DNA from: Picosynechococcus sp. PCC 7002
GTDB lineage: Bacteria > Cyanobacteriota > Cyanobacteriia > Cyanobacteriales > MRBY01
Direction of reading: 5' to 3'
NCBI RefSeq assembly: GCF_963860125.1
Contig: NZ_CAWLFA010000001.1
Coordinates: 868,001-932,000, forward strand
DNA length: 64,000 nucleotides
This document shows positions 60,937 through 64,000 of the stretch, in pieces. Position 1 is the stretch's first letter. Each line of letters opens with the position of its first letter. The position numbers and the translations under genes are program-made. The notes under the pieces were generated by a model. That model had not been told where the DNA came from. It saw only the letters and a list, made by a program, of their open reading frames with translations, and ran no database searches.

Positions 60937-61227
60937 ATGGTTACAACAAACCAGCAAGCGATTCAGATTGAACGTCAACCCAGCCCGGAACGGTTAGCGG
61001 CACTGGGGGTCAAAACTTGGGGCATTTGGACGAAGGAAGTTTCCACCTTTCCCTGGTCTTACGACGAAGCGGAAACCTGCTATTTCCTTGAGGGGGAAGT
61101 GACTGTAACCCCAGAAGACGGCTCCCCCGTCACCATGGGTAAAGGGGATTTAGTGACCTTTGCGGCGGGCCTGACCTGTACCTGGGAGATTACCCAACCT
61201 GTGAAAAAGCACTATTCCTTTGGGTAA
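60937..61227 (+). CDS. cupin-domain protein (DUF861/EutQ-like)
   Basis: A 96-residue single cupin: IQIERQPSPERLAALGVKTW, then CYFLEGEVTVTPEDGSPVTM and GKGDLVTFAAGLTCTWEI. Only part of the usual metal-binding histidine set is present, as in many DUF861 proteins, so metal and substrate are unclear. Its last 16 nt overlap the end of rsmA on the opposite strand. Small cupins of this type are widespread in cyanobacteria; no function is known. Confidence 0.83.
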   Translation: MVTTNQQAIQIERQPSPERLAALGVKTWGIWTKEVSTFPWSYDEAETCYFLEGEVTVTPEDGSPVTMGKGDLVTFAAGLTCTWEITQPVKKHYSFG

Positions 61228-62033
61228 TCATTGAGGCGATCGCTCAGGGCAATCCATTGTAAAAGATCCACTTCTTCTCCCCTCGCCTGGGGACTAATGT
61301 CGAGATCCGCAAAAATCGGGTCGAGAATTTCCGGGTTATAAAGGCTTTTAAGGTTATTGCGCAGCATTTTGCGCTTACTGGCAAAGCCCACCTTAATCAG
61401 GGTTGCGAGTAGTTTGGGGTTCTGGGCTGGCTGGGCAAGGGGCCGGGGCCGTAGGCGCACCACCACGGATTCGACCTTTGGTTTCGGGTAAAAGGCCTTC
61501 GGCGGGACGACACAAACCGTTTCACAATCGGCGAGATATTGCACCCGCAGAGTCAAGGCCCCAAAGGCTTTGGTACAGGGATGGGCTACCAGGCGATCGC
61601 CCACTTCCTTTTGAATCAGCAGCACAATCGACTCAAAGGGATTCGAGTTCGGTCGGTCAATGGTGCCCAGGAGCTTCTCTAAAATCGGCCCGGTGATGTT
61701 GTAGGGAATATTCGCCACCACCTTGCGGGGGTTCTGAAATTGGGGAAAATCCCCCAAAAATTCATTAATATCTGTCTGGAGATAGTCCGCTTCGAGGAGT
61801 AAAAAGTTCGGGCGATCGCCATAATTTTTGACCATGTACTTGCATAGATCCCGGTCAATTTCTACCGAGAGCAAGGCTTCTACTTGAGGCAATAAACGGC
61901 TGGTTAACGCCCCTTTCCCTGGGCCAATTTCCAAGACCCGGTCTGTCGGTTGCAGGTTTGCCGCCGCAACAATCTCATCTAAAATCTGTTGATCCGTCAG
62001 CCAATGTTGACCAAACCGTTTTCGGGGGCGCAT
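61212..62033 (-). CDS. rsmA: 16S rRNA dimethyladenosine transferase (RsmA/KsgA)
   Basis: RsmA dimethylates two adjacent adenosines near the 3' end of 16S rRNA, a late step in small-subunit assembly. The start at ATG 62033 gives 273 residues beginning MRPRKRFGQHWLTDQQIL. The SAM loop VLEIGPGKGALT, NIPYNITGPIL with the catalytic NxPY motif, and FYPKPKVESVVVRL are diagnostic. The longer start at 62051 adds six residues. It converges on the cupin gene with a 16-nt overlap, and cbiT lies 57 nt upstream on the same strand. Confidence 0.95.
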   Translation of the reverse strand: MRPRKRFGQHWLTDQQILDEIVAAANLQPTDRVLEIGPGKGALTSRLLPQVEALLSVEIDRDLCKYMVKNYGDRPNFLLLEADYLQTDINEFLGDFPQFQNPRKVVANIPYNITGPILEKLLGTIDRPNSNPFESIVLLIQKEVGDRLVAHPCTKAFGALTLRVQYLADCETVCVVPPKAFYPKPKVESVVVRLRPRPLAQPAQNPKLLATLIKVGFASKRKMLRNNLKSLYNPEILDPIFADLDISPQARGEEVDLLQWIALSDRLNDYPKE

Positions 62034-62089
62034 CGTTTTGTCTCTCTCCATCCAGGGGCAGGGGTTTATTTTACAAGCATTTTCTACCC

Positions 62090-62680
62090 CTAAATTTTTT
62101 CCCCACTCAAGATAAACATCGGGTCTACCGCCGCAAACACCTGGCGCATTCCCTGGGTTTCTAAACGGTTAATTGCCGCCTGGACCACTTCCACATTCCG
62201 GGCCTGCAGTTCCGAAAAACCCTCCGAAAGCTGATAAAGCTGCTCCAAGTTAGTCGCCATCGCCACCGCTCGGCCCCCTTGCCGTAAGCATTGCCAAGCC
62301 TCACTCAACAGAACTTTGATCGGTTTGCCACCCCCAAGACAAATCCGATCCGGCTTCGTGGCAATCTGGGCAAAACATTCCGGTGCATTCCCCTCAATCA
62401 CCGTAATATTGTCGGTTTGAAAATGTGCACAATTGCGACGCACTAAATCCGCGACCTCCTCATCCCGTTCAACGGCGATCACCTGGGCTTGGGGGCATAA
62501 AAGGGCGATCTCAACGGAAATTGTCCCCGTCCCGGCCCCAATATCCCAGAGTACAGAATCCGCCTCCATCCGTAGGGCCGAGATAATCAAAAGCCGCGCT
62601 TCCCGTTTCGTCAGGGGAATGCCCGGTAAACGTTTAAATAGGTGATCCGGAATGCCAGGGGTCTGGTAATGCCAAGCCAT
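62090..62680 (-). CDS. cbiT: cobalt-precorrin C15-methyltransferase CbiT (decarboxylating)
   Basis: CbiT methylates C15 of the corrin precursor and removes its acetate side chain in cobalamin synthesis. I use ATG 62680 (MAWHYQTPGIPDHLFKRLPG), giving 196 residues; a start at 62722 would overlap pip. The SAM-binding VLWDIGAGTGTISVEIALLC and CLGGGKPIKVLL are typical. Many cyanobacteria carry CbiT as a separate gene from CbiE. It lies between pip and rsmA on the same strand; no other cobalamin gene is in the window. Confidence 0.9.
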   Translation of the reverse strand: MAWHYQTPGIPDHLFKRLPGIPLTKREARLLIISALRMEADSVLWDIGAGTGTISVEIALLCPQAQVIAVERDEEVADLVRRNCAHFQTDNITVIEGNAPECFAQIATKPDRICLGGGKPIKVLLSEAWQCLRQGGRAVAMATNLEQLYQLSEGFSELQARNVEVVQAAINRLETQGMRQVFAAVDPMFILSGEKI

Positions 62681-62702
62681 AAGTGCTGCTAAAAAATAAA
62701 AA

Positions 62703-63650
62703 CTATAGGGTTGCAAACGCATCCGTTGCGTTCAATAATTCCGTTTGAATGCCCGGTTCAAAGGCCGAGTGACCTGCCTCCGGGACAAGGACAAACTTTG
62801 CCTCCGGCCAGGCTTGATGGAGTTCCCAGGCACTGGTCATCGGACAAACCACATCATAGCGACCCTGGACAATGACCGCTGGTAAATGACGGATGCGATC
62901 AATGTTTTCGAGGAGTTGATTTTCTGTGGTAAAAAAACCTTTATTCACGAAATAATGACATTCAATCCGGGCAAAGGCTTCGGCAAATTCTGGGCGTGCA
63001 AAACTCACTTTACTGGCCGCCGATGGGATTAATCGACTGGTGCTACCTTCCCACACAGACCAGGCCTGGGCTGCTTCTAGGCGAATGTGAGGATCGGGAC
63101 TGGTTAAACGTTTGTAATAGGCACTGACGAGATCGTGACGTTCTTTGGGGGGAATCGGTTTGAGGTAACTTTCCCAGGCATCGGGGAAAATTTCGCTGGC
63201 CCCGTACTGATAGAACCACTGAATTTCTTTTTGACGGAGCATAAAAATTCCCCGCAGGATCAGACCAAGGCAACGGTCTGGGTGGGTTTGGCTATAGGCG
63301 AGGGCGAGGGTACTGCCCCAACTGCCGCCAAAGATAAACCATTGGTCAATGGCGAGATGGTCGCGGATTTTTTCGATATCTGCAACGAGATCCCAGGTGG
63401 TATTTTCCCGTAATTCTGCCCTGGGGGTACTCTGGCCTGCGCCCCGCTGGTCAAACAGGATAATGCGCCATTGTTGCGGATCAAAAAATTGGCGATAGAT
63501 CGGGGGACAGCCCCCCCCAGGGCCACCGTGGATGAAGACGACGGGTTTACCATCTGGATTGCCGGATTCTTCGTAATAGAGGGTGTGGAGCTCAGAAACA
63601 GGGAGTTTGTCACTGTGGTAGGGCTGGAGAGGGGGATAGAGGTTGCGCAT
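62703..63650 (-). CDS. pip: proline iminopeptidase
   Basis: The 315-residue S33 alpha/beta hydrolase releases N-terminal proline from peptides. It has the oxyanion motif HGGPGGGC (41-48), the nucleophile Ser110 in GGSWGSTLALAY, DQRGAGQSTP typical of Pip, and late GRYDVVCP and AGHSAFEP that supply Asp and His. The start MRNLYPPLQPYHSDKLPVSE matches the family. It appears complete. Confidence 0.94.
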   Translation of the reverse strand: MRNLYPPLQPYHSDKLPVSELHTLYYEESGNPDGKPVVFIHGGPGGGCPPIYRQFFDPQQWRIILFDQRGAGQSTPRAELRENTTWDLVADIEKIRDHLAIDQWFIFGGSWGSTLALAYSQTHPDRCLGLILRGIFMLRQKEIQWFYQYGASEIFPDAWESYLKPIPPKERHDLVSAYYKRLTSPDPHIRLEAAQAWSVWEGSTSRLIPSAASKVSFARPEFAEAFARIECHYFVNKGFFTTENQLLENIDRIRHLPAVIVQGRYDVVCPMTSAWELHQAWPEAKFVLVPEAGHSAFEPGIQTELLNATDAFATL

Positions 63651-63722
63651 GGCCGAGGTGAAGGGGTGGGCGTAGTTGAATCGTGCCAGAAACAGCAGGC
63701 GATCGCCAATGGGTTGGCTGTC

Positions 63723-64000
63723 CTAGAGGGTGCTGGCGAGATAGTGACGGGTGACGTAATGGTTCACCATATCAATCAGTTTTTCACTGTGGATCGGCTT
63801 GGGTAGGTAATCTTGGAAACCATGTTTTTGGAGTTTTTGCCACTGGTCATCGCTGAGGCGATCGCCCGTCAAAAGCGTGGGAATTTGTTGGGTTTGGGGA
63901 GCCATTTTGAGGCTATCAATAATGTCTTCAATTTGAATTTTATGTTGGTGGGCATCGAGAATCACTAAAATCGGCTGGAGAGCACTAATCTGACGGCTGG
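63723..64000 (-). CDS. receiver-domain protein, C-terminal part
   Basis: The open frame continues past the right edge. The visible 91 residues read about ...RQISALQPILVILDAHQHKI, then IPTLLTGDRLSDDQWQKLQK and DYLPKPIHSEKLIDMVNHYV. The Asp in LVILD and Lys in LPKPI are the phosphorylation site and conserved lysine of a CheY-like receiver, which forms the end of the protein. It may be the last domain of a hybrid histidine kinase or a single response regulator. An internal GTG at 63965 is not a likely start, because coding sequence continues upstream. Confidence 0.8.
   Translation of the reverse strand, partial: SRQISALQPILVILDAHQHKIQIEDIIDSLKMAPQTQQIPTLLTGDRLSDDQWQKLQKHGFQDYLPKPIHSEKLIDMVNHYVTRHYLASTL

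Noticed and set aside
1..64000. CRISPR arrays, insertion sequences, tRNA or rRNA genes
   Set aside because: No direct-repeat/spacer pattern, no transposase frame with terminal repeats and no tRNA-like T-loop or CCA-side pairing were seen in the intergenic regions. A cmsearch/tRNAscan run would be decisive.

Overview
The window comes from a cyanobacterium, very probably a marine Synechococcus of the PCC 7002 (Picosynechococcus) type. The direct signs are petB, petH carrying a phycobilisome-linker N-domain, ndhF1, sqdB, ctpA, a high-light-inducible protein and sipA. By eye I count about 90 copies of the HIP1 octamer GCGATCGC, roughly one per 0.7 kb. Lineage clues are the petB-ctpA divergent arrangement, a 402-residue PetH and a spsA-sppA-frkA-amsA sucrose cluster, all known from PCC 7002. 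Most of the window is ordinary chromosomal housekeeping. I see no tRNA, rRNA, CRISPR array, insertion sequence or prophage.

Layout. 1-5.4 kb: truncated petB, D1-processing protease ctpA, an SLC45/GPH-type sugar transporter, a small membrane protein, rpmB and sqdB. 5.7-11.5 kb, all on the minus strand: a MASE1 diguanylate cyclase, an orphan C5-cytosine DNA methyltransferase, murD, a PhoB/SphR-like response regulator, and a 162-residue stand-alone GAF protein that carries both cysteines of a DXCF-type cyanobacteriochrome. 11.7-18.4 kb: petH, ndhF1, sipA, a ribbon-helix-helix-like protein, an FAD oxidoreductase and a 56-residue HLIP gene. 18.9-25.8 kb: a cyanate island consisting of an AraC-type response regulator, cynA-cynB-cynD-cynS, a DUF1348 protein and a PAS histidine kinase.

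25.9-37.4 kb: alpha/beta hydrolase, MASE1 hybrid kinase, glutathione-dependent formaldehyde detoxification pair, Ser/Thr kinase, iron-type ABC ATPase, rsfS, pentapeptide protein and a MurT-like ligase. 37.5-45.7 kb: TPR-like protein, O-antigen-ligase-like membrane protein overlapping pgsA tail to tail, nadD, a dapB operon with an Rpn-like nuclease and a membrane protein, then purA, rplY and pyrB. 45.7-51.7 kb: the sucrose cluster, transcribed spsA to amsA. 51.9-55 kb: folD and a degenerate succinyl-CoA synthetase-like pair. 55.3-64 kb: an unknown protein, Tat-exported phosphatase phoX, a radical SAM protein, a secreted SPOR-like protein, a cupin, rsmA, cbiT, pip and the end of a receiver-domain protein.

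How the parts work together. The cyn genes would import cyanate and convert it with bicarbonate to ammonia and CO2, and the flanking regulator and kinase are candidates for a dedicated two-component system. The sucrose cluster can both make and split sucrose, as expected of a salt-acclimating cyanobacterium. PhoX, a candidate Pho box and an SphR-like regulator suggest a phosphate-starvation circuit. The best leads for something undescribed are the stand-alone cyanobacteriochrome beside a response regulator, the SucCD-like pair that has lost its phosphohistidine, and a CynA whose Tat/lipoprotein signal lies about 135 residues inside the protein.
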